Source: Planctomycetota bacterium (lineage in GTDB: Bacteria; Planctomycetota; Phycisphaerae; Phycisphaerales; Phycisphaeraceae). Taken from it: a DNA stretch of 64,000 nt. The position numbers and the translations under genes are program-made. Shown piece by piece: positions 12,001-18,182 of this stretch. The stretch covers positions 1 through 64,000 of the forward strand of contig JAIOPN010000051.1 in assembly GCA_021413865.1 (NCBI GenBank), given 5' to 3'. Numbering within the stretch: the stretch's first letter is position 1; each line of letters starts with the position of its first letter. A model generated the notes under the pieces. It searched no databases, had not been told where the DNA came from, and worked only from the letters and a program-made list of their open reading frames with translations.

Positions 12001-12267
12001 TTCACCAACGGCGTCGCGGGCATCATCTCCCTTGACGTGGCCGGCACGTCGGCAAGCCTTTACGGATCGCTGGCCGTTACCGGCGCCGCCACGCTCGCGG
12101 GAACGTTGCGCGTGAACCTCGTCGATGGCTACGTCCCCGTCGCGGCCAGCACTTTCGATCTGGTGCTTTACTCGTCCGTCACCGGGACGTTCGGGACCAT
12201 CGACGACGGGATCGCGACGCTCAATCCCTCTTACGGCGCGACGAAGCTGACGCTGACGGCATTGTGA
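1..12267 (+). CDS. Giant secreted multidomain protein, 5'-partial (haloperoxidase C-terminus, Ig-like, metzincin, LVIVD, tandem repeats)
   Basis: The frame is open from the first base, so the true start lies upstream; 4088 residues are visible. Residues 13-60 carry an SRIYGGIH motif with surrounding sequence typical of the C-terminal end of vanadium-dependent haloperoxidases (PAP2 fold), where this His (residue 38) ligates vanadate. Then follow Ig-like domains (nt 200-1050), a carboxypeptidase-regulatory-like domain (1160-1510), an Asp-rich stretch (2056-2445), and a metalloprotease region with HELAHTFGVYD at nt 3871-3903, matching the metzincin HExxHxxGxxD pattern. After that come two ASH/choice-of-anchor-D-like domains (4150-4860), TSP3-like calcium repeats (5104-5235), an LVIVD beta-propeller (5240-6150), Ig and SbsA-like domains (6170-6790), and seven long repeats (7108-11970). 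The C-terminus ends in TLTAL with no PEP-CTERM or LPXTG signal. Probable role is a cell-surface or secreted adhesin-like enzyme; the domain calls are by motif only. Confidence 0.85.
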   Translation, partial: DFAFTVGSPGLPNVTRSYDSFEDAAVEAGRSRIYGGIHYEFTNQASQVVGAEIGNWVLNAFDIAEDVQAPKVTVAAPPDNQVATTNITLTGKVLDNLSGVASLTAKLDNGSYAAVAFDSAGNFSLPTNLALNGSADGKHTFTLIATDNAGNASAPLVYTFSLDTQNPVITVSLPGAGATLVQGSLLSGTANPTGSTLVSLSYVFDAGTQQAGSVMPVIFEPTTGAFSQVLDISKLAVGAHTLTVTATDAGGYVASSVINVTLPEAPPLRIADLTPADGAEEIGVTYRPKITFTRPIDKSTLTTSNFYATDSTGQVIPSNLVVSDDGTYAVLLFTEAMPGGSTVTLHVNGDTILPAPGTTGGSLDADDDGIAGGVFESSFTTVSLAPLTGTTLSGVVVDPGTDKKPNTFDDTRAGADQTLMTADDVYLNPIVHAHVYIIGFEGVDGFDTYTNAQGQFSFATVPAGDIKLVVDGRTATNAPSGVFFPEMVMDLQLLAGTDNHVMDAMALTLGHHTNTGAKATFLPRLATSILKPVSNSVPTVVVADEASAPDLSPEQRALLTITIQPGTAIGFDGQPIANPTVGIATVPAELVREMLPPGLLQHSFDITIQAPGVAVFSIPAAITFPNVFGAAPGTKLNLLSFDHTTGRLVLDGTATVTADGKAVVSDPGSGVTHPGWHGQPPPGDPNDDDDDDDDDNNDDNDNDDDGDPDDSDPDDDNDGTPDDGDDDDDNDGTPDGDEDNDGDGDPDDSDPDDDNDGDPDDSDDDDDNDGTPDDEEDNDGDGDPDISDPDDDNDGTPDAGDTDDDGDGTPDDQEQPGSSQTADPVVLPMITGQLGLFPTLAWSAPAKVVSDPAPKQQPYLKVTIDVDGPLSDYMSPAGDLALDSQTFTLSAGSGDTKVFGGFAKLYDELYGPGGIMNLNRDQLYGSKVKITEEAGQAGGAVNTTIKTYYLYRWVDVVDPIHAQLQDGATAQFARTLADGSGGFVRQKNVDAHVPTGFATEFESGDLLSTAFGYGVGVSGSTTATWTFDPYLSGKRTDTIEIHAEGLDVGALTAQGTATNKTKISINADGYKAELGRVIQAFKPAVFPGADLAFGTGDDVNFIIYDYGGGVANGRVTFGADGLPGAAGVDDNGDGTVDDFREFGSGDDNTRIVSFTFQGAFASVMPGTGYSQSTLDAVLSDQAAQLQAAVAADYAGVAMGYEVVASNSGADVTMNWKDLGTGYYGLADFDLDKPYLGAFLATPSIGEAAKEIALAEGLNIKASNSGNFAVGINVSEKSTGSFAQFMANTVSHELAHTFGVYDAYLNGTGGATNVDPPNDLMRAGNDFDGDLTFATFNLNILKAAQGIQDNGDTPLTADVTLYRNNFNLPGSATGIRDETSVLAPVLGVASGGADLLPGQTVELGEAVADGTGGALITRNVTLTNTGLADLTLGSAALTGGAAGFSITSASVAGTVLTPGQSATVTVRFDPTAIGAFGDTLRITSDSDGATTFDVPLHASSYAQAATAVAKIAANNNLGGARAGQGTNQQTQVFTISNSGAQPLTLSAFTFAQGGEQFAFLGLPSDLSTNPITLARGQSFTFGLSFSPDATGLQRAAINVATNDAGQSVLHLGAVGTGLAGVVKADWGNDYVAVQIGDAAPLHTRTDAGGAFHVFLPSLSRYRTTIFDPQTRLVGMTTGKTGPSGTKTSLARDMRFDASTAPDTDYDGLPDDIELAIGSAPNRADSDKDGLSDAFEIEQGLDPLGGLGIPVGIVAAVPLQGEAKDIVVAGSTTDPAGQLAYLATGSNGLAIVDVTNFRTPVVRGQITLPGGGVSVSVDSGLGIAAVASTTGLNLVNVANPASPALLRTIDFAAEKVEVFDGVAYAIAGSALRAYELTSGEELQRLPLGNSITAFAREGETLYTVDSANVLRVIDISGPTAVLRGSLTLTASGGEMFVGNGLAYVGAETGFNGGFSVANVSNPAAPTLVSGPDLTSLAGRAIALNGSGLGVSVGKPGNGNNVLHLLNTTDPANTGSLVTAINLPAFPRAVALAAGIALVADDTAGLQVVNYRDFDNLGNPPTVTISSSIADAAPGTDGVQVEEGAVIPIAGQIADDVQVRSVEVLVNGQVVRNDVSFPFDLNVTAPLLSSGTTAIRVEVRVTDTGGNSTLSSPLNFGVIADQTPPTIVGVFPAEGVTGSQSLRIIRLDFSEPVNRATINASTVKLLGSDNLPLTPTSIQFRRNDRTVMLTYAALGDGAHQVRANTTAIKDRAGNAVGGAEFVSNFSVGQASIGWINTAGGFWDDPANWDAGRVPGANDDVIIDVPGDVAITFRQGDVTIAGLTSNNPFTITGGNLTVTGTVQVNNTFTLGGGTLHNTHILAGTGGQGVTIAGSNATLDGVTSDANLNLTTASTAVTITNGLTLNGILTLGANYTRAVFNGTQTLGGTGSVVFGDFYANPLIVGQTGTTLTIGPNMTIHGGSAQGYGGQIGYSDYFGGGNNTSIINQGTINADVNATGLTIRIPGTGTTTNAGSMLATNGGSLRVDALRNQAGKTVTATASTLRLEGAWDNDGTISLTNSTLNLGGTFANADIGTLNRTGGAVNLTGVLTNTGATLALDAATGSWNLAGGTIAGGTVSATGGAALTATTSGGTLDGVILSADLNLTTASALVTVTNGLTLNGVLTLGANYTRVTFNGTQTLGGTGSVVFGDFYANPLIVGQTGTTLTIGPNMMIHGGSAQGYGGQIGYSDYFGGGNNTSIINQGTINADVNATGLTVRIPGTGTTTNAGSMLATNGGSLRVDALRNQAGKTVTATASSLRLEGAWDNDGTISVTNSTVTLGGTFATGDIGTLNRTGGTVNLTGVLTNTGATLALNAATGSWNLVGGTIIGGTVTATGGAALTATTSGGTLDGVILSADLNLTTASALVTVTNGLTLNGVLTLGANYTRAIFSGTQTLGGTGSVVFGDFYANTLNVNQSGTALTIGPNMTIHGGSAQGYGGQIGYSDYFGGGNNISIISQGTINADVNATGLTVRATGTGTTTNAGSMLATNGGSLRVDALRNQAGRTVAATASTLRFEGVWDNDGTISVTNSTLNLGGTFANADIGTLNRTGGTVNLTGVLTNTGATLALSAATGSWNLTGGTILGGTVTATGGAALTATTSGGTLDGVILSGDLNLSTASALVTVTNGLTLNGILTLGANYTRVIFSGTQTLGGTGSVVFGDFYANTLYANQNNTTLTIGSSMTVHGGSAQGYGGQIGYSDYFGGGTNVALVNQGTINADVNATSLTIKPTGVGTFINSGSLQATNGGTLNLTGIWDNNGTLSETNSTLNLNGAFTTADIGTFSRTGGTVNLTGVLTNTGNTLALNTTTGSWNLVSGTIIGGTVTATGGAALTATASGGTLNGVTLSTDLNLTTINANVTVTNGLTLNGVLTLGANYTRIYFSGTQTLGGTGSVVFGDFYANNLNVNQAGSTLTIGSGMTIHGGSAQGYGGQIGYSDYYGGGNNVSIINQGAINADVNATGLALRPTGTGVFTNSGSAQATNGGTLNLTGTWDNNGTLSETNSTLNLNGAFTTPDIGTFSRTGGTVNLTGALTNTGNTLALNTTTGSWNLAGGSIIGGTVTATGGAALVATTTGGTLNGVTLSTDLNLTTANTNVTVTNGLTLNGVLTLGANYTRIYFSGTQTLGGTGSVVFGDFYANALNVSQNNTTLTIGSSMTIHGGSAQGYGGQIGYSDYFGGGTNVALVNQGTINADVNATSLTIKPAGVGTFINSGSLQATNGGTLNLTGTWDNNGTLSETNSTLNLNGAFTTPDIGTFSRTGGTVNLTGTLTNTGNTLALNTTTGSWNLAGGSIIGGTVTATGGAALTATATGGTLNGVTLSTDLNLTTINANVTVTNGLTLNGVLTLGANYTRIYFSGTQTLGGTGSVVFGDFYANALSVNQNNTTLTIGSSMTIRGGSAQGYGGQIGYSDYFGGGANVSIINQGTVNCDVATTSLTLRAAGTGTVTNAGTIHASKWAVARVVGAFTNGVAGIISLDVAGTSASLYGSLAVTGAATLAGTLRVNLVDGYVPVAASTFDLVLYSSVTGTFGTIDDGIATLNPSYGATKLTLTAL
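2056..2445 (+). repeat. Asp/Asn-rich low-complexity linker encoding DDDNDGTPD/DPDDSDPDD-type repeats
   Basis: About 130 consecutive codons are almost entirely Asp, Asn, Gly, Pro and Thr, in irregular units such as DPDDDNDGTPD and DPDDSD. These resemble thrombospondin type 3 calcium-binding loops. The stretch joins the N-terminal Ig/regulatory domains to the protease region, so a calcium-rigidified spacer is the likely role (inference). Its composition also opens long antisense reading frames that are not genes. Confidence 0.85.
7108..11970 (+). repeat. Seven tandem long repeats: 256-residue spacing then 236-residue spacing
   Basis: The shared segment GGQIGYSDY recurs with its Tyr codon (the Y before S) at nt 7402, 8170, 8938, 9706, 10414, 11122 and 11830. 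Spacing is exactly 768 bp three times and then exactly 708 bp three times. The 60 bp difference is a 20-residue segment (between TNGGSLRVD and LRLEG) present in the first three units and absent from units 4-6. DNA similarity between units is visibly high. Each unit is rich in G, T, N and hydrophobic beta-strand-like residues, suggesting beta-solenoid coils. The last unit degenerates into a unique C-terminal domain. Confidence 0.95.
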
Positions 12268-12314
12268 TCTGAAATACGAGGCTTCACGTCGTGGTCAGTG
12301 TTACGCCGAGAAGG

Positions 12315-13535
12315 TCAGGCTGATACGGGTTCGCCCACGGGCTTGATCCCAAAGCCGCACAGGCATTTCATCCAGTTCCAGACCGCCTTGAACCCCCTGA
12401 GCAGGCCGACATCGCGGATGTCGGTGGTGTTGTAGGCGTGGGCGAGGTCGGATTCGTGGCCCTTGTAGCGCGGCGGCAGGAGCAGCATCGTTGTCTCCTT
12501 CTCGCCCTCGGCCAGCATGATCTCCGGGTAGAAAAACCCGCGGCCCACGGCGTAGGCGCCCGGCGGCAGCGTCACCGTTTGTTGCTTCAGGAAGAGCCAC
12601 GGGCGGTACTCGAAGTCGAGCCGGCCGTTCTCGCCCCGGATGAGCTTCCCGTAGGTGCGGATGGGGGTCTTCTCGATGCGCCGTGCGGTGAACATCCAGT
12701 TGGCATTGGCGGTGGGTTTGAAACGCAGGCGCCGCAGCGTCACGAAGTCCCAACAGAACACCGAGCCGAACACCATCATGCGAAACGACCAGCCGGCGAT
12801 GAAATAGGCGACGATGATGATGGCGAAGGACAGGGCGGCGCCGACCCACGGGTTGATGAAATGGATCATCGTGAGCAGGGACAACACCGCGGTCCGCATT
12901 GCCTTTAGCGCTCCGTCCACCACGCCGAAGGGGCTGACCAGGATGAGCACGGTGATGACGTGCGACACGAGCCACACAAGCACGAACGCCGCGACGGCAA
13001 AGGGGATCGTCAGCAGGTTCAGCACGGGCGAGAAATCAATGAAGGCCGGACTGACCATGGCCAGCCCCGGTATGCCCGCGTGAGGGGCCGCGGCGCCTGA
13101 GGCGGCGGATGCCGAGTGCCACACCGACGCGACAATCGGGACGAGCGCACCCGCGGCGATCAGGCCGCTTAGTTTGTTCTCCATCGTCTCCACCACGTCG
13201 ATGGGTTTTTTCCAGCCGGCGGGGAAAGCCGTGCCGGCCAGGTCCTTGGCGGCCAGACAACCCACGACCAGCAGGGCGGGCACCCAGAACGCCGGCCGGG
13301 CGTACCAGGGCAGCTTCTCTTTTTGGTCCCCGCTGGCGTGGAAGTATTCCCACGCCCCAAGCACGCCCGCGCCCAGCAGCGGCGAAATGGCGACGCCGGT
13401 GACCTTGGTGATGGCCCCGGCGGCCTCGGCGCCGCGGGAGGGCAAAGGAGACTCGCCCGCGGCCGCCGGAGCGGAAACGGCGAGGCACGAGGACGCGAAC
13501 ACCAGCGCGATTGCAATACTGGAAATGGTTTTCAT
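12315..13535 (-). CDS. Polytopic membrane protein of unknown function
   Basis: The 406-residue product begins with a clear signal peptide (MKTISSIAIALVFASSCLAV, then an APAAAGE cleavage-like region). About five further hydrophobic segments follow between residues ~45 and ~275, including one in LLTIPFAVAAFVLVWLVSH. The last ~130 residues are a soluble domain with WMFTARRIEKTP and PPGAYAVGRGFF motifs. I do not recognise a family. It converges with the giant protein gene (47 bp between the two stop codons) and is divergent from the next gene. The ATG start is preceded by only a weak GGCCCC ribosome-binding site. Confidence 0.75.
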   Translation of the reverse strand: MKTISSIAIALVFASSCLAVSAPAAAGESPLPSRGAEAAGAITKVTGVAISPLLGAGVLGAWEYFHASGDQKEKLPWYARPAFWVPALLVVGCLAAKDLAGTAFPAGWKKPIDVVETMENKLSGLIAAGALVPIVASVWHSASAASGAAAPHAGIPGLAMVSPAFIDFSPVLNLLTIPFAVAAFVLVWLVSHVITVLILVSPFGVVDGALKAMRTAVLSLLTMIHFINPWVGAALSFAIIIVAYFIAGWSFRMMVFGSVFCWDFVTLRRLRFKPTANANWMFTARRIEKTPIRTYGKLIRGENGRLDFEYRPWLFLKQQTVTLPPGAYAVGRGFFYPEIMLAEGEKETTMLLLPPRYKGHESDLAHAYNTTDIRDVGLLRGFKAVWNWMKCLCGFGIKPVGEPVSA

Positions 13536-13726
13536 AGGGGCCTTTTTACCGGGTAAGCAGCGCGGTCAGTGTAACACCCGCCACATGCACGGCGGCGCTC
13601 GATATATACTCGGAGTCGTCGGAGGCTTGATACCCGACTCAAATCCGGCCCGGCGCCGGGCACGCCGTGCAAGGTGCGGGATAACGGCGTCGGGTGTCGC
13701 AACCGTATCGACAACGGCAGCGCGTC

Positions 13727-15706
13727 ATGCCCCAGAAACCCCGCGTCTTTGAAGTGCCCAAGACACGCGATCCGATCGTCAATACGCCCCTCATCAGTTT
13801 GGGCGTGGGCCGTGGCGGCGTGGAGAGCTTCTGGGTCTCCACCTACAACCGCAACGTCGGCACGATCGGCCTGCGTCTGGATGAGTGGGGAAACTGCCGT
13901 GCCTACGGGTTCACGTGGCACCACGAGGGCTTTTACAGCGCGGCGCACGTCGGCAGCGGCGTCCTCTGGCTCTGCGGGCGGCTCGACCGCGTCGTGAGGC
14001 TCAGCCTCAAGACCGGGTCTTACAAGGCCTTTGAGACGGGCGTCCCTAAAGCCCGCGTCTTCGAGGGGATGATCTACGACCCGCCCAGCGGCAAGCTGTT
14101 CGTCCTCAGCCAGCCGTTTCACACGACGCGTAAGATCGCCCCGTCGATCGGCGTTTCCTTCGACACGCGGCGGCGACGAACGGCCAGGGTTCACGAGATC
14201 GAGATCGCGGAGAGCTGTTCGCGGGTCTCCTTCCCGAATGGCGATGGCAGCTACACCATGGGCGTGCAGATTCCCGGTGAGGCCCTGGTGCGCTGGGACC
14301 CGCGGCATGAAACCGTCGATGCGCGGGTGTTGACGAGCCGGCCCGTGATCACCCAGGAGGGCGGCGAGAAACGAACCTGCCGTCTGGTCAGCGACGAGAA
14401 CGGACGCCGTTACTTCCCGGGCTACGGCTGGTACCACCCGCTCAGCCGGGAGTTCGAGCCGACCGGCCCGCTCCCAGCGGTGGAGATGGCGTGGTTTGCC
14501 CGTACCGGGCGGCGTGTGCTGGGCGCTCTGAACGAGGGCAGTGACATCTCCATCCACGTCTGGGACTGGGACACCGGCGCCATCACGCCGCTGGTGAAGA
14601 TCCCCGACTGCGACGTGTTCAACGTGAGCGTGACGCGCTCCGGCAAGCTCGTCGCCGTCAACGCCTTCGGCGTGTTCTACCGATTCGACATCGCCACCGG
14701 CGGCCTGGAGGCCTCACGCCGGATGCCGACCGACAATTTCGGTGACGCCCTGGCGGTCTGCCGGATCGACGACGACCGCGTCATCGGCACGCCCTACGTC
14801 AGCTCGCGTTTCTGGGAGCTCAACATCCGCACGGGGGTTGGCTTTGACGCCGGTCGGGCCCACACGGCATGGGGCCAGGTCTCGGCCATCACGCGCGTGG
14901 GCTCGAAGACCTACATGGCCGCGTACGGCAGCGGCGAACTGATGGAGTATGACACGACGCGTCCCTTGTGCTACCCCGACAACCCGCGTCGCGTGGCCGA
15001 TCCTCCCCTGGCCATGCGGCCGACGCACATCACGCACGATGGCCGGAACGTCTTCTATTGCTGCTCGAACGATTACGGGCGGCTGGGCTGCGCCGTCGCG
15101 CGATACGACACCGTCACTGGGCGTGCCGTGTATGCCATCAACCCGCTGGGCGATCAACAGATCGCGAGCATGGTGTACGACGCGGGATCGAAATCGTTGA
15201 TCTGCGGCACGACATTCCACGCCGACAGCATGTCGGCCACGCCCTCCGCCGACGCCTGCATGATCGCCCGGCTCGACGCCCGCATTCTCGCGGTCAGAGA
15301 ATCCGCGCCTGCCCCCCGAGGTCCCGCACTGGTCCGCACGATCGGTCCCCTGGGCCGTGACCGTTGGCTCTGCACGCTGCATGATCATGTTTCCGGAGCG
15401 CCAACAAAGTGGATGGTGCTGCGCCGGGGCGCATTTGGTCGCTTTGCGGCAAGCGAGAAGTTCGATCTCCCCGAACACCTGAACGGAGGTCTTGCCTACG
15501 CCGGCAGGCCCGGCCGATTTGTGTTGAACGTCGAGGATCGGATCGAGCTGTGGGACTTCCGTCGCTTCAAGCCGATGGCGACGCTCTTCCGCCCGTTCAA
15601 CCCCGCCAAGATCGATGGCTATCTGTACAGCATCCAGGGTGATTCACTGATTGTGCTGCGATCGACGGAGTTGATTTTCATGGAACGCTGCCTGGGCGGG
15701 CTCTGA
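13727..15706 (+). CDS. Predicted beta-propeller (SMP-30/WD-like) protein
   Basis: The 659-residue product has no signal peptide and shows repeated short beta-strand blocks with W-D and G-rich turns (for example IHVWDWDTGAITPL and VARYDTVTGRAVY), as expected of a six- or seven-bladed propeller. No catalytic signature is evident. Planctomycetes encode many such proteins, some annotated as SMP-30/gluconolactonase-like; function here is unknown. I chose the ATG at 13727; an in-frame GTG at 13694 would add 11 residues, and neither has a strong Shine-Dalgarno. It is the last chromosomal gene before the left end of the tRNA-Lys island. Confidence 0.7.
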   Translation: MPQKPRVFEVPKTRDPIVNTPLISLGVGRGGVESFWVSTYNRNVGTIGLRLDEWGNCRAYGFTWHHEGFYSAAHVGSGVLWLCGRLDRVVRLSLKTGSYKAFETGVPKARVFEGMIYDPPSGKLFVLSQPFHTTRKIAPSIGVSFDTRRRRTARVHEIEIAESCSRVSFPNGDGSYTMGVQIPGEALVRWDPRHETVDARVLTSRPVITQEGGEKRTCRLVSDENGRRYFPGYGWYHPLSREFEPTGPLPAVEMAWFARTGRRVLGALNEGSDISIHVWDWDTGAITPLVKIPDCDVFNVSVTRSGKLVAVNAFGVFYRFDIATGGLEASRRMPTDNFGDALAVCRIDDDRVIGTPYVSSRFWELNIRTGVGFDAGRAHTAWGQVSAITRVGSKTYMAAYGSGELMEYDTTRPLCYPDNPRRVADPPLAMRPTHITHDGRNVFYCCSNDYGRLGCAVARYDTVTGRAVYAINPLGDQQIASMVYDAGSKSLICGTTFHADSMSATPSADACMIARLDARILAVRESAPAPRGPALVRTIGPLGRDRWLCTLHDHVSGAPTKWMVLRRGAFGRFAASEKFDLPEHLNGGLAYAGRPGRFVLNVEDRIELWDFRRFKPMATLFRPFNPAKIDGYLYSIQGDSLIVLRSTELIFMERCLGGL

Positions 15707-15759
15707 GCAGGCCTCCGATATACGCGATGCGTCATGAACCACGACCGAGGACGTGCATG

Positions 15760-15783
15760 AAAAACCCTTGCTTCCAAGGGTTT
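15760..15783 (-). terminator. Rho-independent terminator, probably the displaced terminator of tRNA-Lys
   Basis: On the minus strand there is a perfect 9-bp stem, AAACCCTTG / CAAGGGTTT, with a 4-nt loop, followed by TTTTT. It begins directly after the displaced tRNA 3' end at 15784-15808 and has the same polarity as the tRNA-Lys gene 21 kb away. The simplest reading is that it terminated tRNA-Lys before the island inserted. Confidence 0.75.
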
Positions 15784-15808
15784 CAAAGTGCCCGCGATGG
15801 ACTCGAAC
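15784..15808. other. Left attachment site (att) of the tRNA-Lys island
   Basis: This 25-bp sequence matches the 26 bp at 37111-37136, which cover the 3' end of tRNA-Lys, with one C missing (GTGCCCGCG against GTGCCCCGCG). It contains the T-arm and acceptor 3' half of the tRNA in reverse complement and lies beside a terminator of the right polarity. This is what integration of an element into the 3' end of a tRNA gene leaves at the far end. Confidence 0.75.
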
Positions 15809-15847
15809 GCCCCCTAAAACCCTCGGGGAAACAGGTAATTCTTCGGA

Positions 15848-15870
15848 CAGGCGGCGCAAAATCCGGCGCA
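15848..15870 (+). repeat. Vestige of an integrase 3' end, direct copy of 36968-36990
   Basis: Twenty-two of 23 bases match the integrase gene at 36968-36990, where they encode QAAQNAAQ. Here the same frame reads QAAQNPAHL and soon stops. It lies just inside the left attachment site and suggests the remains of a second, related integrase gene, i.e. an earlier or tandem element at the same site. Confidence 0.5.
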
Positions 15871-15885
15871 CTTGCCGCGCTACCC

Positions 15886-16041
15886 ATGTCTGACCTCGCC
15901 GCGCTGACCCAAGCTATGGCGGGTCTGGCGCCTGCCGACCGTGCCGATGCCTTGGCCATGCTGGCCGCCTGGCCCATCCTGCCCCCAGCGGTCAAGGCCG
16001 GTATCTCGGCCATGATCCAAGCCACTAAGACGAATACTTGA
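15886..16041 (+). CDS. Small ORF (51 residues) at island left end, function unknown
   Basis: This short frame encodes a helical, Ala/Leu-rich peptide starting MSDLAALTQAMAGL and containing AWPILPPAVKAGISAMI. From general familiarity, short ORFs with an AWPxLPxxxxAGI core occur next to integrases in planctomycete elements, but I cannot verify this here. There is no good Shine-Dalgarno. It could be a real small element protein or a leftover coding fragment. Confidence 0.4.
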   Translation: MSDLAALTQAMAGLAPADRADALAMLAAWPILPPAVKAGISAMIQATKTNT

Positions 16042-16124
16042 AATTCGCCCAGCTGCGGCACCCGCTCAGACAGATTGACGCGTCATCGATCCCGTTGATT
16101 TAGGAAAATTCTGGAGCACAAACA

Positions 16125-16661
16125 ATGGGCGGCTACGGCAGCGGACGATGGAATTGGCACGACAAACGGATCACGGTTGAAGACTGCATGCAGTTGGATG
16201 CCATCGGGCTGACTCGGAAGAACATCCTGCGCCCTGGCAGGGTTGACAGCGGCACGATCCACTGGAGTTATTCTCTCTCCGGCAAGGAGGCGTCGTCCAT
16301 CGGGTTCGAGGTGAATACGCCGGCGCTCTGGCTACGGCTTCGCAATTGCATCGACGGGGCCGAGCGCTTCGACTACCGCGTGACCCTTACGACCACGAAC
16401 CTGCCTTGGGGCGGTGCCCGCTGGTGGTTTATCTGCCCGCTGATCAAGGATGATCGCCCCTGCAACCGGCGCGTGGGCAAACTGTACCGCCCCCTCGACG
16501 GGCGCTACTTTGGCTGCCGCCTCTGTTACAACCTGACCTATCAGAGCTGCAACGATTCTCACCGACTCGACAGCATACTGGCGCGTTTGGCCGCATCGAC
16601 AAGCATCGACCCCGTCGAGAAAGCCTCCCTAATGGATATGTTGACAGACGAGTATCCATAA
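16125..16661 (+). CDS. MGGYGSGRW-family mobile-element-associated zinc-ribbon protein
   Basis: The 178-residue product opens with MGGYGSGRWN, a hallmark N-terminus of a widespread uncharacterised family found on plasmids and integrative elements. The C-terminal half has paired cysteines (a C near WWFICPLI plus PCNRR, then FGCRLCYNLTYQSC) that could bind zinc. Its biochemical role is unknown. It lies about 320 bp inside the left end of the island, supporting the mobile origin. The ATG is preceded by TCTGGAGCACAAACA, whose GGAG is a plausible ribosome-binding site. Confidence 0.75.
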   Translation: MGGYGSGRWNWHDKRITVEDCMQLDAIGLTRKNILRPGRVDSGTIHWSYSLSGKEASSIGFEVNTPALWLRLRNCIDGAERFDYRVTLTTTNLPWGGARWWFICPLIKDDRPCNRRVGKLYRPLDGRYFGCRLCYNLTYQSCNDSHRLDSILARLAASTSIDPVEKASLMDMLTDEYP

Positions 16662-16832
16662 GCCTTGACAGCGCACGGCGCTCGGCGGCGACCGTGGACG
16701 GCTGAAGACCGTCGCCGTCAGGATTCTCGCATTTTATCTGGATCGGATTTCGGGGAGGGGGCAGCGCTAGACCCAACCAGAAGCCGATCCAGGTGCAATG
16801 GTAGGATGGCCTTCCCGGCAAGGAGTACCCGC

Positions 16833-18182
16833 GTGGCCACCGCCCCTGTAGGCCTGTTCACCGGGCCGAGCAACGTGACGATCCAGGCGATGATTGACGC
16901 CGCGGCGGGACGCGGCGGCGGCGTGGTGCGCGTGCCTGCCGGGGTGTACATGCTCAATGACGCGGTGCACCTGCGGCCGGGTGTGCGCGTCGTCGGGGCG
17001 GGCCGGGGCGCGACGGTCCTGAAGAAAATCCCCAGCATTGCCAGCCGGATCACCGACTACCTGGGCTACGGGCACTACGAGTTCACCGTGGACGAGCCGG
17101 AGAAGTTCCACGCCGGCATGGGCGTCCACATTTACGACAAGAGCGCGTTCGGCTTTTACACCACGGTCGCGACGGTCATCGAGAAGCGCGGCCGTCTGCT
17201 ATTCATCAACCGGCCGTTGGCGCATGATTACAGCGGCGGTAACGGCGGCTTCGCGGTCAGCGCCTTTTCCTGCGTCGAGGGCGAGCACGCCGACGACGCC
17301 TCGCTCGAGGACCTCACGCTCGACGGCAACAGTGAAGAGGAAACCGTGAACCTCACCGGCTGCCGGGGCGGTGGGGTGTTCCTCATCATGTGCAACCGCG
17401 TGGCGTTGCGCGGCGTGGAGGTCCGCAGTTTTCGCGGCGACGCCGTCAGTTTCCAGCAGTGCACCGACATCACCGTCGAGTCCTGCGACATCCACCACAA
17501 CAGCAACTCCGGCCTGCACCCGGGCAGTGGCACCGTCCGTTACGTCATGCGCCGGAACCACTCGCACCACAACGGCACGTTCGGCCTGTTCTACTGCCTC
17601 CGCACTTCGCACTCCCTCTGCGAGGAGAACACCCTCGAACACAACGGCGAGTCGGGTATCTCTGTCGGCGAACGCGACACCGACCACCTGATCCAGCACA
17701 ACACCGTGCGGCACAACGGCGGGCCCGCGATCGAGTTCCGACCGGTCAACCATGAGGGGGGTGACCGCGTGCGGATCGTAGGCAACACGCTGGGACCCGA
17801 TTGCGCGACGCGCGGCGGGGCGGAGGTGATGATCCCGGCACGGCTGCGCGACATCCACATGGAGGGCAACACGTTCACCGTGCCCCCGGGCCGCAGCGCC
17901 GTCTCTCTCAAGCCCGGCTGTGAGCGCGTCAGCTTCGTGGGCAACACCGTCGATGGCCGGTCACAGCAAGCGGGGGACGTTGTCGTCCCCGCCGAATCGC
18001 CCGACGATCCCAAGGCCACGTGGGATAAGCCCAACCAGGGCTCCATCCCCGCATTGGGGCCGGCGACCGACGTGCTCCTGCATGCGCCGACTCCCTTGCC
18101 ACCGGTCGGCCCCGCCGCGCTGCCATTGGACGGCGCCAAACATCTGTCGATTGACCGGTTGTCCGCATGGAATAAGGTGTGA
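16833..18182 (+). CDS. Right-handed parallel beta-helix protein (pectate-lyase-like fold)
   Basis: The 449-residue product starts TAPVGLFTGPSNVTIQAMID and then shows GGGVVRVPAGVYMLNDAVHL, the classic entry into a pectate-lyase-type beta-helix. Multiple coils with N-rich turns follow (for example VESCDIHHNSNSGLH, HSLCEENTLEHNGESG). No signal peptide is seen. I chose the GTG at 16833 because AAGGAG lies 7 bases upstream; the open frame extends to 16665 but that part looks non-coding. Likely role is polysaccharide binding or cleavage; substrate unknown. It is the only plus-strand cargo gene of the left part of the island. Confidence 0.75.
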   Translation: MATAPVGLFTGPSNVTIQAMIDAAAGRGGGVVRVPAGVYMLNDAVHLRPGVRVVGAGRGATVLKKIPSIASRITDYLGYGHYEFTVDEPEKFHAGMGVHIYDKSAFGFYTTVATVIEKRGRLLFINRPLAHDYSGGNGGFAVSAFSCVEGEHADDASLEDLTLDGNSEEETVNLTGCRGGGVFLIMCNRVALRGVEVRSFRGDAVSFQQCTDITVESCDIHHNSNSGLHPGSGTVRYVMRRNHSHHNGTFGLFYCLRTSHSLCEENTLEHNGESGISVGERDTDHLIQHNTVRHNGGPAIEFRPVNHEGGDRVRIVGNTLGPDCATRGGAEVMIPARLRDIHMEGNTFTVPPGRSAVSLKPGCERVSFVGNTVDGRSQQAGDVVVPAESPDDPKATWDKPNQGSIPALGPATDVLLHAPTPLPPVGPAALPLDGAKHLSIDRLSAWNKV

